Source of the DNA: Posidoniimonas polymericola
GTDB taxonomy: Bacteria; Planctomycetota; Planctomycetia; Pirellulales; Lacipirellulaceae
Length of the DNA: 64,000 bases
Direction of reading: 5' to 3'
NCBI RefSeq assembly: GCF_007859935.1
Contig: NZ_SJPO01000006.1
Location: 186,001-250,000 of the forward strand
Of the stretch, positions 38,618 through 47,472 are shown piece by piece. The translations under genes were made by a program, and so were the position numbers. Numbering within the stretch: position 1 is the first letter of the stretch; every line of letters begins with the position of its first letter. Below the pieces are notes generated by a model. That model saw only the letters and a list, made by a program, of their open reading frames with translations. It did not search any database and was not told the origin of the DNA.

Positions 38618-40054
38618 CTACTTTATCAGGTTTGCCGCGCTGTTCCAAAACGCGTCCATTTCGTCGACTGTCGGGAGCCGCCGCGGCCGCACGATGCGGA
38701 ATCCCAGCCACTGCGCGTCGGTGTGGTACCAGATGCTCTTGGGCAGCTGCGGGTCCTGCTGCTTCCAGATTGGGTCGGAGCCGGTCCGGTACGCCGAGCG
38801 GAGCTGCTCCGGGTCGTCGTACCAGCTGCCGCCGCGGACGCTGCGCGGGTAGAGGGTGGTTGGCTTCAGGAACGGGTTCTCGGCCTGGCCGCTGATCTGG
38901 GCAAAGTAGTCCGCGGCGTACTGGTCGGCGGTCCACTCGCTCACATTGCCGTGCATGTCGTACAGGCCCCACGGGTTGGGCTTCTTCATGCCGACCTTCT
39001 GATACTTCTCATTGCTGTTGTCGTAGAACCAGGCGTGCTCGCCCAGCCGGGCGGGGTCGTCCCCGAACGAGTACGCGGTGGTGGCGCCGGCCCGGCAGGC
39101 GTACTCCCACTCGGCCTCGGTGGGCAGCCGGTAGAAGTGCCCGGTCTGGGCGCTCAACCACTGGCAGTACTTGTTCGCCGCGTGCTGCGTCATGCTGATC
39201 GCCGGGTAGCCCGACTGCCCCATGCCGAAGCTCATCTCCATGTACGGCGCGGTCGGCGCGCTGACGGCGTCCACCGCGGTATGCTTGGCGGGGTCGTAGT
39301 CCTTGCGGGCGCCGTTCTTCCGCCGCTCGATCGACGAGATCATGAACGGCTCGTACTCGTCCCACGAAACCTCGCGGGCACCCATCCAGAACGCGCCAAC
39401 GCCGACCTCGGTCTGCGGGCCCTCGTTCGCCTGGCGGTTCGCCTCGTCGGCGGGGCTGCCCATCGGGAAAGTCCCGGCGGGGATCGCCTTCATCTCGTAC
39501 GGCACGCCGGTGCGCGGGATCTCGCCGCGGTAGTCGGCCATCTCGCCGCCCGCTGACTCGGCGGCGGTATTCACGATCTTCGCGTGGATCTCCTCGAGCA
39601 GCTGACGGTTGTCGGGCGTCGCCGAGCGGTCGACCGGCTTGGCACGCGGACGCAGCGTGACGCCGTTGGGCCATTGGGCGCCGTCGGCAATCCATACGCG
39701 GATCGTTTCGATCGACTGCTTGTCGAGCGGGCCGCCCGCGTCGGCCGGCGGCATCAGCTCGTCGGCGTCCGCAGACGCATTCATCGTCGTGAACAGCGGG
39801 CTCTCGTCGGGCTTACCTGGCGCCACCAACGGCTCGCCATAATCGTCGTCGAACACCGCCGCGCGGGTCGACAAGTCGTACCCACTGTCGGCGTCTTCGC
39901 CGTTGTGGCACGACAAACACTGCTGCTCCAGGATCGGCTGCACATCCGACGCGAAGTCGACCGCGCTGGCGCCGCGGCTACACAGCGCCGCCACCATCAC
40001 CGCCGGTACTGACCACACACCGAGCGCGTGTCGCCTTGCCTGAAACATTTGCAT
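38618..40054 (-). CDS. cytochrome c domain fused to SUMF1/FGE-like domain
   Basis: After a signal peptide, residues about 30-130 form a planctomycete-type cytochrome c domain (QQCLSCHNGEDADSGYDL, ELMPPADAGGPLD). From about 195 a formylglycine-generating-enzyme-like domain follows: IPAGTFPMGSP, REVSWDEYEPF, YRLPTEAEWEYACRAGAT, WGLYDMHGNVSEWTAD, VRGGSWYDD and LGFRIV. The Cys pair that binds copper in active formylglycine-generating enzymes is not seen (SVRGGSWYDDPEQLRSAYRTG-like region has none), so sulfatase activation is unlikely. The role is probably binding or electron transfer. It lies upstream of the Gfo/Idh gene on the same strand. Confidence 0.87.
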   Translation of the reverse strand: MQMFQARRHALGVWSVPAVMVAALCSRGASAVDFASDVQPILEQQCLSCHNGEDADSGYDLSTRAAVFDDDYGEPLVAPGKPDESPLFTTMNASADADELMPPADAGGPLDKQSIETIRVWIADGAQWPNGVTLRPRAKPVDRSATPDNRQLLEEIHAKIVNTAAESAGGEMADYRGEIPRTGVPYEMKAIPAGTFPMGSPADEANRQANEGPQTEVGVGAFWMGAREVSWDEYEPFMISSIERRKNGARKDYDPAKHTAVDAVSAPTAPYMEMSFGMGQSGYPAISMTQHAANKYCQWLSAQTGHFYRLPTEAEWEYACRAGATTAYSFGDDPARLGEHAWFYDNSNEKYQKVGMKKPNPWGLYDMHGNVSEWTADQYAADYFAQISGQAENPFLKPTTLYPRSVRGGSWYDDPEQLRSAYRTGSDPIWKQQDPQLPKSIWYHTDAQWLGFRIVRPRRLPTVDEMDAFWNSAANLIK

Positions 40055-40097
40055 ACGAAACCTGAGCTGCTATTGCCGCACGCGGGGCGGGAGTACG

Positions 40098-40952
40098 CTA
40101 CGCCTCCAACGCCTCGAGGTGGGTGGTCCAGCTGATTTTATCATTGTGCGAGTGCGTAAAGCCAACACTCCGCTCGTAATCCACCAAGTCCTTGTGGCGA
40201 TAAGCAATAATGTAGGTCCGCCGCCACCGCTCGGAGCCATTCCCCGGCGAGCCGTGCAGGATCCGCTCGTTGTGCACGCTGACGCTTCCCCGCTTGACCG
40301 GCAGCGAGACCCGCTCGTCCGAATCCTCGAGCTGCACCGCCAGCGTGTGCGACTCTTCACGCTCGTTGCCCACGGTGCTCGCCTTGATCATCGGGCGGTG
40401 CGGCCGCAGCCTTGGCTCCTTGTGCGAGCCCGGCACCACCTGCAGGCAGCCGTTGTCGTCCTTGGCGTCGTCGAGAGCGAGCGAGCAGGTCGCGGTCAGG
40501 GTGTCGAACTGCGGCGTGCTCGGCCAGTAGCCCAGATCCTGGTGCCAGGCGAACTGCGCGCCGCCCTTCTTAGGCCGCTTCGCAAGAAACTGGTCGTAAT
40601 CGAGCGTCGCATCGTCGCCTAGAAGCTGCCGAGAGATCGACGCGGCCCGCAGCTCGTAGATGTTGCCCTGCAGGTCGGGGCGGTAGACGCGGGGCAGCAC
40701 GGCGTTGACGATCTGAAAGTCCTCGAATGCCCGCGTGTAGGGTCCGCTCATGTCGCAGAAGTCACGGCCCATGTCGGGCACTCCCCCCTCCATGAACAAC
40801 TGGTACACCTCTTCGATCGGAGTGAGCTCCTCCTCGGTCAGCACGTCGTCCAGCACGACGTAACCCTGCTCGTGGAACTCGCGGATCTGTTCTTCGCGGA
40901 GCAGGTACTCGTTGCCAACCGCGCCGTACTGAGTCTGTTGATCTACCGACAT
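40098..40952 (-). CDS. phytanoyl-CoA dioxygenase (PhyH) family protein
   Basis: A non-haem Fe(II)/2-oxoglutarate oxygenase. The iron ligands are H137 and D139 in FAWHQDLGYW and H233 in ERILHGSPGNGS, with an Arg about ten residues on for 2-oxoglutarate. The 284-residue length is usual. I start it at ATG 40952, which has AAGGAAG 8 bp upstream; a GTG-type extension to 40997 is less likely. It is divergent from the AraC gene, and the SUMF1-cytochrome gene follows 43 bp downstream, so these could be one regulon. The substrate is unknown. Confidence 0.88.
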   Translation of the reverse strand: MSVDQQTQYGAVGNEYLLREEQIREFHEQGYVVLDDVLTEEELTPIEEVYQLFMEGGVPDMGRDFCDMSGPYTRAFEDFQIVNAVLPRVYRPDLQGNIYELRAASISRQLLGDDATLDYDQFLAKRPKKGGAQFAWHQDLGYWPSTPQFDTLTATCSLALDDAKDDNGCLQVVPGSHKEPRLRPHRPMIKASTVGNEREESHTLAVQLEDSDERVSLPVKRGSVSVHNERILHGSPGNGSERWRRTYIIAYRHKDLVDYERSVGFTHSHNDKISWTTHLEALEA

Positions 40953-41213
40953 TGGGATTCTTCCTTCCAGGATATAGGCGACGACACGTCCGCGCACCGG
41001 AGCGCGCGTCGAGACCTAGTCAGGTGATTTGAAGCAGTTGACCGGACGCGGGCGTAACCGCAGCGAATGCCGCGGGGTGAGGTCCGCCCTCGGTCCTATG
41101 CGACTGAATCTACCCGCCCGTTGACTGCTGCGTCTCCGCGTTTCGGGGCACAAACTGGTACTATCGGCTCCAAATGCACTGAAACAGGCGTTCCAAATGG
41201 GTACAATCGCACC

Positions 41214-42140
41214 ATGGGCGTCTACCGCGAGACGATCGAGACCCCCGCCGACCAGTCGTTCCGGCTGCTGTACTGGGAACACTCGTTGGCCGAGGTACAG
41301 ACCTCGACCGGCCCCGAGCAGTGGGAGCCGATCACCGGCAGCGGCGAGCGCTGGCACGCCCACCGGGCGGTCGAGCTGACCTACATCCACCGCGGCGCCG
41401 GCACACGGTTCATCGGCGACCACATCGGCGCTATCAACCCACCCGAGCTCGTGCTGATTGGCGCTGACCTGCCGCACTACTGGCGAGGGCTCGACGACTC
41501 AGAGGGCGCCGCCGTGCAGTTCGCGTTGGCTCCGGCCGCCGGTCTAGGGGCGTTGCCCGAGCTGAGCGCGCTCTCCGAGCTGTGGTCCCACGCGTCGCGT
41601 GGCGCGATATTCGGGAAAGAACTGGCAATCGAGATCGGCGGGCGACTCGCGCGGCTGCGCGGCGCTGGGTCGGTCAAACGACTCGCCGAGCTGATGCAGG
41701 TGGTGTCGCTGCTCGCAGATGGGCTGACCGAAGCTAACACGCTGTGCGACAAGCCCTGCACGATCACCGCGTCCGCCGCGCACGCCGACAAGATCCGCGA
41801 CGCCATCGACCTCTTGCTCGAGCACCACCACGAGCCGCTCCGCATTGACGACATCGCCCAGGCGGTCGGCCTGTCCCGGGCGACCTTGTGCCGCTACTTC
41901 CGCCGCTACACCGGCCGCAGCGTGGTGGCGTTCCTGAACGAGGCCCGCATCGACCACGCCCGCCGCCGCCTGCTAGAAACGGCCGACGCCGTGAGCCAGA
42001 TCGCCCTGGACGTCGGCTTCGAAAACTTGTCGAATTTCAACCGCCAGTTCCGCCGGGCGGCAGGGGCGTCGCCGCGGGAGTTTCGGCGGCAGGAAAAGCA
42101 TCCAAGATTTGACGCCGACCAGCGAATAGGCAGCGGTTGA
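41214..42140 (+). CDS. AraC-family transcriptional regulator
   Basis: The N-terminal cupin-like sensing domain (RWHAHRAVELTYIHRGAGT, DHIGAINPPELVLIGADLPHY) is joined to two C-terminal helix-turn-helix motifs (RIDDIAQAVGLSRATLCRYF; ISQIALDVGFENLSNFNRQF-type). Such regulators bind a sugar or similar ligand. It is divergent from the PhyH gene and likely controls that leftward cluster, which is inference. ATG 41214 is preferred because the family begins shortly before the cupin; an open frame from 41067 adds unlikely sequence. A TACAAT lies only 7 bp upstream, so a leaderless start is possible. Confidence 0.9.
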   Translation: MGVYRETIETPADQSFRLLYWEHSLAEVQTSTGPEQWEPITGSGERWHAHRAVELTYIHRGAGTRFIGDHIGAINPPELVLIGADLPHYWRGLDDSEGAAVQFALAPAAGLGALPELSALSELWSHASRGAIFGKELAIEIGGRLARLRGAGSVKRLAELMQVVSLLADGLTEANTLCDKPCTITASAAHADKIRDAIDLLLEHHHEPLRIDDIAQAVGLSRATLCRYFRRYTGRSVVAFLNEARIDHARRRLLETADAVSQIALDVGFENLSNFNRQFRRAAGASPREFRRQEKHPRFDADQRIGSG

Positions 42141-42164
42141 CCTACACATCATCCGGCGACATCA

Positions 42165-42899
42165 ATGAAGCTATTGCAGCGATCAACGGTAACCCTCGCC
42201 CTGCTCGTCGGAGTGGGCGCCCTGATCTGGTTATCGGTTGAGAACAACACCCTCGGCAAGCAGATCACTCAACTCGAAGCCGAGCTCGGACACATGCCGA
42301 TCGGCGACCCAGACCGGGTGCACATCGCCGAGATCGGCTCGCCGGAGGTGCCTCCCGAGGTCGCCTCGCAGCTCGAGCGCGTCTGGCAGTTCCGCTGCTA
42401 CCTGCCCGCTGGCTACGACATGAGGCGGTTTGGCGGGGAGGGCCGAGTCGCCGAGTCCGGCCTTTACTTCCAAGGCGGCTTCGGTTCTGGCTCGGAATCT
42501 CCCCAAGCCGAAGCGATCCAGCAACTGCTAACGGTGAGCTTCTATCGGGATGGCGATCACCTCAAGGTTTACAACGCATTCGGCGGGTCGTCCGGAACGT
42601 CCTCCTGGCCGGGGTTCGCACCCGAGCGGCTGGATGAGGCATTGGTGGTCCACAAACTCGTGAACAAGGAACAAGGGCCACAATCGTTTCCCACCGACGC
42701 CATCCTCCCCTTCCTGAAGATATACGACCCCAGTTCTGCCGAGGAGAGGAACGTGGCGGGCAAGCCCCTGACGACCTACGACGGCGGGATGTTCGCGATT
42801 TTCCCAGGTTCACGCGAGCAGGCATTTGGCCAGCTGCGACGCGGTGAGACCCCCGATGGGTTCGAAGCACACTGGGTTGCAGAGGGGACCGCTCAATGA
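42165..42899 (+). CDS. membrane-anchored protein of unknown function
   Basis: A 244-residue protein with one N-terminal helix (TVTLALLVGVGALIWLSV) followed by a short coiled segment (LGKQITQLEAELGHMP) and a soluble extracytoplasmic domain with RFCYLPAGYDMR-like strands. No database family comes to mind. Its stop overlaps the next start by 4 bp (ATGA), and the two proteins share a plan (one N-terminal helix, beta-rich domain, mention of strand runs ending LPAGYD or IPAGED), so they probably work together. Codon use looks somewhat less GC-rich than in neighbours by eye. Confidence 0.7.
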   Translation: MKLLQRSTVTLALLVGVGALIWLSVENNTLGKQITQLEAELGHMPIGDPDRVHIAEIGSPEVPPEVASQLERVWQFRCYLPAGYDMRRFGGEGRVAESGLYFQGGFGSGSESPQAEAIQQLLTVSFYRDGDHLKVYNAFGGSSGTSSWPGFAPERLDEALVVHKLVNKEQGPQSFPTDAILPFLKIYDPSSAEERNVAGKPLTTYDGGMFAIFPGSREQAFGQLRRGETPDGFEAHWVAEGTAQ

Positions 42900-44434
42900 C
42901 GGATGACGCGTCGAACCGATCACTGATGCCGCAATTCTCTCTGCTGAACCTCTTGGCGTTGACCGCTGTGCTTGCGATTGGAATGGCTGCCGGCACAGCC
43001 TATCGCAAGCACCGTTCCCTGCTGCAGTACCGCGAGACACTGCTCTCCCTCTCCAGTCGGCTGCTGGTTGAAGACGCCGACAAACTAGCATCGTCCGCGC
43101 TCCCCAAGGTCGCCGGCAACTTCAACTCGTGGAACGTCCACATACCAGCGGGAGAAGACTACGAACTACGTCTGGGACTGGGGAAAATCTCGACCACAGG
43201 AATACCGCCGATCGCAGCAGGAGTGAAGATCCCTGCCGGACGACACCGGGTCACGCTCTACGCCGGCGACTCTCCCAGCGAAGAGTATCGCTTCGTTGTC
43301 TACGTCGACGGCGAACAGGCGATCGAACAAACGATGGGCAGCGATTGGATGCCGGAAGGCTGGTCTTCGGCCGGTGGTATTGGGTGGCCGCGTGAACCAG
43401 AACGAGATCCGGCCCCCCTGCAACTCGCCGCCCGCAGCTACACCCCTCGACTTGACTTTGGCGAGGGTCGCGGGCGCTACTTTAACGGTGGCTACGACAA
43501 CTTCGTGACGCGGAACGGCTACCGGCTCTGGATCGACGCCTCGGACAACGTCTACCAATCGGGCTCGCCGATGATCGGCATCGGCCGCGACCCGGCCTAC
43601 AAAGGGATCGGCCTGCGAGATGGGTTGCGGTTCCGACCAATCAGCGGCAAGCCATACGAGTGGGACTTCACGCGGCCGAGTTTGGAATCGAACGATCCGG
43701 CGATAAGGATCGCCGCCACATTCTTTGCCGGCGACGACGTGGTGCTGTCGAGCAACAGCCAAACGTTTCAATCGTGGCGGATACGCAACGACGCCACCGG
43801 ACAAGACGCGTTGAGCTGGGAAGCGGACCCTAAGCAGTTAACGTACTCGGCCTTCCTCCACCCGCTATTCGGATCGGTCGACTCGCGGGCCCCGGTTGTC
43901 GAGATCATGTGGGATACTAACCGACCGGACGAGGCAGCGTTGCGACTAGCGGACACGCCCGCCAATGACGAGATTACTCGCTGGCGGCTCCGGCTCTTAG
44001 GCGGAACCGACCACCTCTGGCGCCAGCTCAAGGTCGGCGACAGAACGATCACAGCCGGCAACGCGGGCGACAACGGCGCAGCCACGCCGACCGGCGAGAC
44101 CATCTGGCTAGATCTTGCGACCGACAATTCCGAAGACACCGTTCTTAAGTGGCAAACCAACGAGACCCTGCCGCTGCAGATCGTGGAGCGTACCAAGCCG
44201 CCCTACGCGGGCATGGGACTCTACGGTGGGCTGCCCCTTTCTTCCGGAATGCGGGTCCCGGCGGAGCTCAAGCCGACGCTCCGAGCAAAAGCCCTCAACA
44301 AGGACCCAATGGTCGAAGCGAAAGCCTTTCCCGGCGGCGCGGTCTTTGAAGAGATCGAGGTCGACCTCAAAGCGGGACCAGAGTGGATCTGGCTCCAGGC
44401 CAAACCGATGGAGCAACCTCCCTCGGCTCAATAA
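42896..44434 (+). CDS. large membrane-anchored protein of unknown function
   Basis: This 512-residue partner of the preceding gene has an N-terminal helix (LLNLLALTAVLAIGMAAGTAY) and a long extracytoplasmic beta-rich region. Segments include NSWNVHIPAGEDYELRLGL and GVKIPAGRHRVTLYAGDS, a carbohydrate- or lipid-sandwich look, but I cannot name the family. Trp and Asp are frequent (WDFTRPSLESND, YEWDFT). Translational coupling with the upstream gene is evident from the ATGA overlap. The DnaA gene ends 14 bp downstream on the opposite strand. Confidence 0.72.
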   Translation: MTDDASNRSLMPQFSLLNLLALTAVLAIGMAAGTAYRKHRSLLQYRETLLSLSSRLLVEDADKLASSALPKVAGNFNSWNVHIPAGEDYELRLGLGKISTTGIPPIAAGVKIPAGRHRVTLYAGDSPSEEYRFVVYVDGEQAIEQTMGSDWMPEGWSSAGGIGWPREPERDPAPLQLAARSYTPRLDFGEGRGRYFNGGYDNFVTRNGYRLWIDASDNVYQSGSPMIGIGRDPAYKGIGLRDGLRFRPISGKPYEWDFTRPSLESNDPAIRIAATFFAGDDVVLSSNSQTFQSWRIRNDATGQDALSWEADPKQLTYSAFLHPLFGSVDSRAPVVEIMWDTNRPDEAALRLADTPANDEITRWRLRLLGGTDHLWRQLKVGDRTITAGNAGDNGAATPTGETIWLDLATDNSEDTVLKWQTNETLPLQIVERTKPPYAGMGLYGGLPLSSGMRVPAELKPTLRAKALNKDPMVEAKAFPGGAVFEEIEVDLKAGPEWIWLQAKPMEQPPSAQ

Positions 44435-44448
44435 AGCGTGACGGTGCC

Positions 44449-45981
44449 CTACGCCGTCCGCAGGATCGACTCCACCAGCCGCACGGCTTCCTGAACGCGG
44501 CACGCGCCGCCGGCGACTTGGACCGAGGCCTCGCTCCCCATCAGCTGCTCGACCCGCTTGCAGGCCGAGACCACTGTGCTGTGGCTGCGGCTGCCGAACT
44601 GGTCGCCGATCTCGCTCAGCGCCGAGCGGGTGTACTTGCGGGCGAGCCACATGGCGAGCATGCGGGGTTCGGTCGCGCTCTTGGTGCGGCGTTTTGACTT
44701 GATCACGCCCGACTCGACGCCGAACACCTGGCAGACGGCGTCCTGGATCGCCTTGACGCCAACGCTCGGCATGCAGACCCGGTTCATGTCGTCGATCGCC
44801 TTGCCAACCGCCGTGTCGCAGATGTCCAGGTCCAACAGCCGGCTCGACACGCCGAGCTTGTTCACAATGCCGCGGATCTCCCACGCCCCGCCGATCACCC
44901 CCGAGGCGATCATCCGCACCGCCGACTCCTCGAGCCGCACGCCCGACTGGTCGGCAAACCGCTCGGTCAGGCGGTGCTTGAGGGCTAGGTCCGGGGCGGC
45001 GATCTCGACCGCCACGCCGGCGCCGAGCCGCGAGAGCAGCTCGCCGCTCATCTTGCGGAGCTCGGCCGGGCTGCGGTCGCTGGTCAGCACGACCATCGCC
45101 CCCTGCGAGGCGAGCGTATCCAGCGTGTACTGCAGCTCTTCGAGCGTCTTCTGCTTGCCGAGCAGGAAGTGGATGTCGTCGATCAGCAGCAGGTCGACGC
45201 CGCGGCAGCGGCCGCGGAAGCTGGCGAGCGTGCGTCCGTGCACTGCCTCGACAAAGCCAGACGTGAATTGCTCGGCGGTGAGCGCCACCACCCGCTTGCG
45301 GCGGTGATGGCTGCGGAAGCCCTCGGCGATGCTCCGCAGCAGGTGCGTCTTGCCCGACCCGCCGGGCCCCCAGAGGATGACGGGGCAGGGCGCCGGGCTG
45401 CCGGCGGCGACCAGCTCGGCCAGCCGGGCCGCCTCGCGGTTGGAGTCGCTGACCAAGTACGGCGGGGCCTTCCTGGCGGGCGCGGGTGGTTTGCCGACAG
45501 GAGATTTATTAGCCGTGGGGGCGTTGTCCTGCGACCCGTTTGCCGATGACCCGTTCTCCGACAACCCATTCTCCGACGACCCAACGGCCGACGCCGAGGC
45601 GGCCGGTTGATCCGCACCTAGCTGCTGGGGCGTCATCTCGGCGTCGACGACGAACTCGACCGTGCGGGCGCCCAGGTTGGCCCGCCGGCACGCCTCGCGG
45701 AGCTCGGCCTTGAAGTGCTTCTTCAGGCAGTCGCGTTGCATCGTGCTGCCGGCACGGACGGTCAGTGCGCCTTCGACGGTCAAGTCGAACTCGACGCTGC
45801 CGGCGAACCAGGCGCGGTGCCGCTTCTCGCCGATTAACTGCCGCAGGGTTGAGACGAACCTCGAGCAGTCATCGCTATCATCGTGACGCGGCATCACTGC
45901 CGCAGCATCGTCCTTGACCACTTCCTGTGCGCCTCCTGAACCGCGCATAGCATCCCCACGCACCAATGCCGTCTTGGCCAT
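44449..45981 (-). CDS. dnaA: chromosomal replication initiator DnaA
   Basis: DnaA opens the replication origin. Domain I (about 40-100) fits its N-terminal fold; domain II is a low-complexity linker with tandem repeats. The AAA+ core has Walker A (GPGGSGKTHLLRSIAEGF, K211) and Walker B (LLLIDDIHFL). Domain IV has SKRRTKSATEPRMLAMWLAR, ALSEIGDQFG and SRSHSTVVSACKRV. Unlike the usual GGRDHTTV, it has SRSHSTV, a variant I associate with planctomycete DnaA. No dnaN or oriC-like cluster of DnaA boxes is adjacent. If not the main initiator it would be a paralogue. Confidence 0.85.
   Translation of the reverse strand: MAKTALVRGDAMRGSGGAQEVVKDDAAAVMPRHDDSDDCSRFVSTLRQLIGEKRHRAWFAGSVEFDLTVEGALTVRAGSTMQRDCLKKHFKAELREACRRANLGARTVEFVVDAEMTPQQLGADQPAASASAVGSSENGLSENGSSANGSQDNAPTANKSPVGKPPAPARKAPPYLVSDSNREAARLAELVAAGSPAPCPVILWGPGGSGKTHLLRSIAEGFRSHHRRKRVVALTAEQFTSGFVEAVHGRTLASFRGRCRGVDLLLIDDIHFLLGKQKTLEELQYTLDTLASQGAMVVLTSDRSPAELRKMSGELLSRLGAGVAVEIAAPDLALKHRLTERFADQSGVRLEESAVRMIASGVIGGAWEIRGIVNKLGVSSRLLDLDICDTAVGKAIDDMNRVCMPSVGVKAIQDAVCQVFGVESGVIKSKRRTKSATEPRMLAMWLARKYTRSALSEIGDQFGSRSHSTVVSACKRVEQLMGSEASVQVAGGACRVQEAVRLVESILRTA
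45533..45592. repeat. 15-bp tandem repeat in dnaA linker
   Basis: Four 15-bp units (45533-45547, 45548-45562, 45563-45577, 45578-45592), for example gacccgttctccgac then aacccattctccgac, the last one diverged. They encode the pentapeptide series SENG/SANG in the DnaA domain II linker, where length changes are tolerated. This is a VNTR-like tract. Confidence 0.75.
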
Positions 45982-46462
45982 TGGAGTGCGACGGCGTTGG
46001 CGCCCGTCGCTCGTTTGGAATCCGCTACGCGATTAGATAACGCCGGGAAAGAAACCCGGCGAACTGCCCATCGAACTACGTCATCACCAGAGTGTCGGCG
46101 AGGCCGGCAAGCTGCTCGGCCTGAGACCCAAAGGCCCCAGGCCCAACCACCCCGCCCGCACTCTCTCGATCACCCCGTTGCCCGGTTACCCGAACACCCG
46201 GTCGCAGCGGCGTGGCCACTCGTGTCGGCGTTGCAACTTCGCGTTGTGAAAGACTGGCGAAGTTTTGCATGCCTTTTGCGTTCCCGCTCGTGGCTGAATT
46301 GCGGCTGTCGTTGTCACCCGAGAGCCCGATTGTACGACTGCTAGCAGGCCTGTCAAACCGGCCAATGAAGAAGTCGTGAAGAAAGTCTTCGGCCGCCGCT
46401 ATCCCTGCAGAAACAGCCGTCAGCGCCCCCCCAAACCGAATCGCACCGCGGTGGATAAAGTG
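45982..46462. other. gap upstream of dnaA
   Basis: 480 bp lie between the leftward GNAT gene and dnaA with no convincing gene. I see an 8-bp inverted repeat (AACTTCGC at 46235 and GCGAAGTT at 46257) and one near-consensus DnaA box, both possible regulatory sites for dnaA. A clustered origin with several boxes and an AT-rich unwinding element is not apparent. Confidence 0.5.
46450..46458 (-). promoter_or_regulatory. single DnaA-box-like 9-mer
   Basis: On the minus strand the sequence is TTATCCACC, one mismatch from TTATCCACA. It is isolated, in the dnaA upstream gap. One site is compatible with autoregulation but is not enough for an origin. Confidence 0.25.
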
Positions 46463-47431
46463 TCACCCAACCGGAGGAGGCGCGCCGTTCTTGCGTAGGT
46501 AGGCGTGACGCCGCGCCCACTCTCGCAGACCCGCCCGGTGATAGATGTCCTGCGCCGGCTTGTTGCGTGCGTCGACCGCCAGCACCAGCCGCAGGACACG
46601 GCGCTCGCAGGCGACGCGCTGCGCCTCGGACACCGCGACCACGCCGAGCCCGCGGCCGCGGGCCTCGGGCGCGACGCCCACGTAGACGAGTTCCAGCTGA
46701 CGCGAATCGGGGTGCTCGGCCAGCAGCAGCACGCCGACGTCTTCGCCGTTGCTGCGGATGTAGCTCCACAGCTCCGGGTCGTACTCGCCGACCGACTTGT
46801 AGCCGTGCAGCACGTCACGCACTTCGCGCATGCCGTCGAGCTCAGGGAAATCGAGCGTGCCGAGGTACGTCCGGCTCGTGATCCGCTCCAGCCGCGCCTG
46901 ACGACCGTCGTCAAACGGCTCGAAGCTCACCGAGTGGGCGGGTGGGGAAGGGTAGGTCGATTGCGGCTTCCATTGCAGGTAGCGGAGCTCCGCCAGATCG
47001 ACAAAACCGCTCGCCACCAGCGCCGCGTGCAGCGGGCCGTGGCGGTGCTCGGCCAGGGTCTGAATGAGCGCCACGCCCGCCTTGTCGGCAATGGCGGTGA
47101 CGCGCTGGATGAGTTCGGCCGAGAGCTCGACCGAAGGCTCGCCCGAGGTCGCCTGGGGCGGCCACAGCGAGCACCCCTTGCCCGACTGGGGTTGCCCCCA
47201 AGCGGCCGCGGCGATCTTGCCCGACTGCTTGGCGACCAGCAGCGCGTCGAACGCGCCGAGCGGCTCGCCCCGCAGCTTGGCGAGCGAGTCGACCAGCGGC
47301 GCCCGCTGGTCCGCCGGCAGCGATCGCAGCACGAGCGTCAGCGCCTCGCGCAGGTCGCTCTGCCCACAACGGTCGATCTGGAAGTTACCGAGCATAGCGC
47401 GGAGCATAGCGGACGCCCGCGGCGATGTCAT
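46463..47431 (-). CDS. GNAT-family N-acetyltransferase
   Basis: The acetyl-CoA binding motif is VGVAPEARGRGLGVVAVSEA, with the following strand LRLVLAVDARNKPAQDIYHRAGL typical of GNAT enzymes. The N-terminal half (residues about 10-150) also looks like a weak GNAT fold, so it may be a tandem-domain enzyme. The substrate is unknown. The start is ambiguous among ATG 47431 and internal Met codons at residues 9 and 13 (MLGNFQIDRCG); I report the longest. An adjacent leftward gene ends 41 bp upstream. Confidence 0.82.
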   Translation of the reverse strand: MTSPRASAMLRAMLGNFQIDRCGQSDLREALTLVLRSLPADQRAPLVDSLAKLRGEPLGAFDALLVAKQSGKIAAAAWGQPQSGKGCSLWPPQATSGEPSVELSAELIQRVTAIADKAGVALIQTLAEHRHGPLHAALVASGFVDLAELRYLQWKPQSTYPSPPAHSVSFEPFDDGRQARLERITSRTYLGTLDFPELDGMREVRDVLHGYKSVGEYDPELWSYIRSNGEDVGVLLLAEHPDSRQLELVYVGVAPEARGRGLGVVAVSEAQRVACERRVLRLVLAVDARNKPAQDIYHRAGLREWARRHAYLRKNGAPPPVG

Positions 47432-47472
47432 CTAGAAAGCCGCCGCCAGCCCAGAAAATGCGGAAGGTGAGC

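Noticed and set aside
45982..46462. Replication origin upstream of dnaA
   Set aside because: Only one near-consensus DnaA box and no AT-rich unwinding tract with box clusters is visible.
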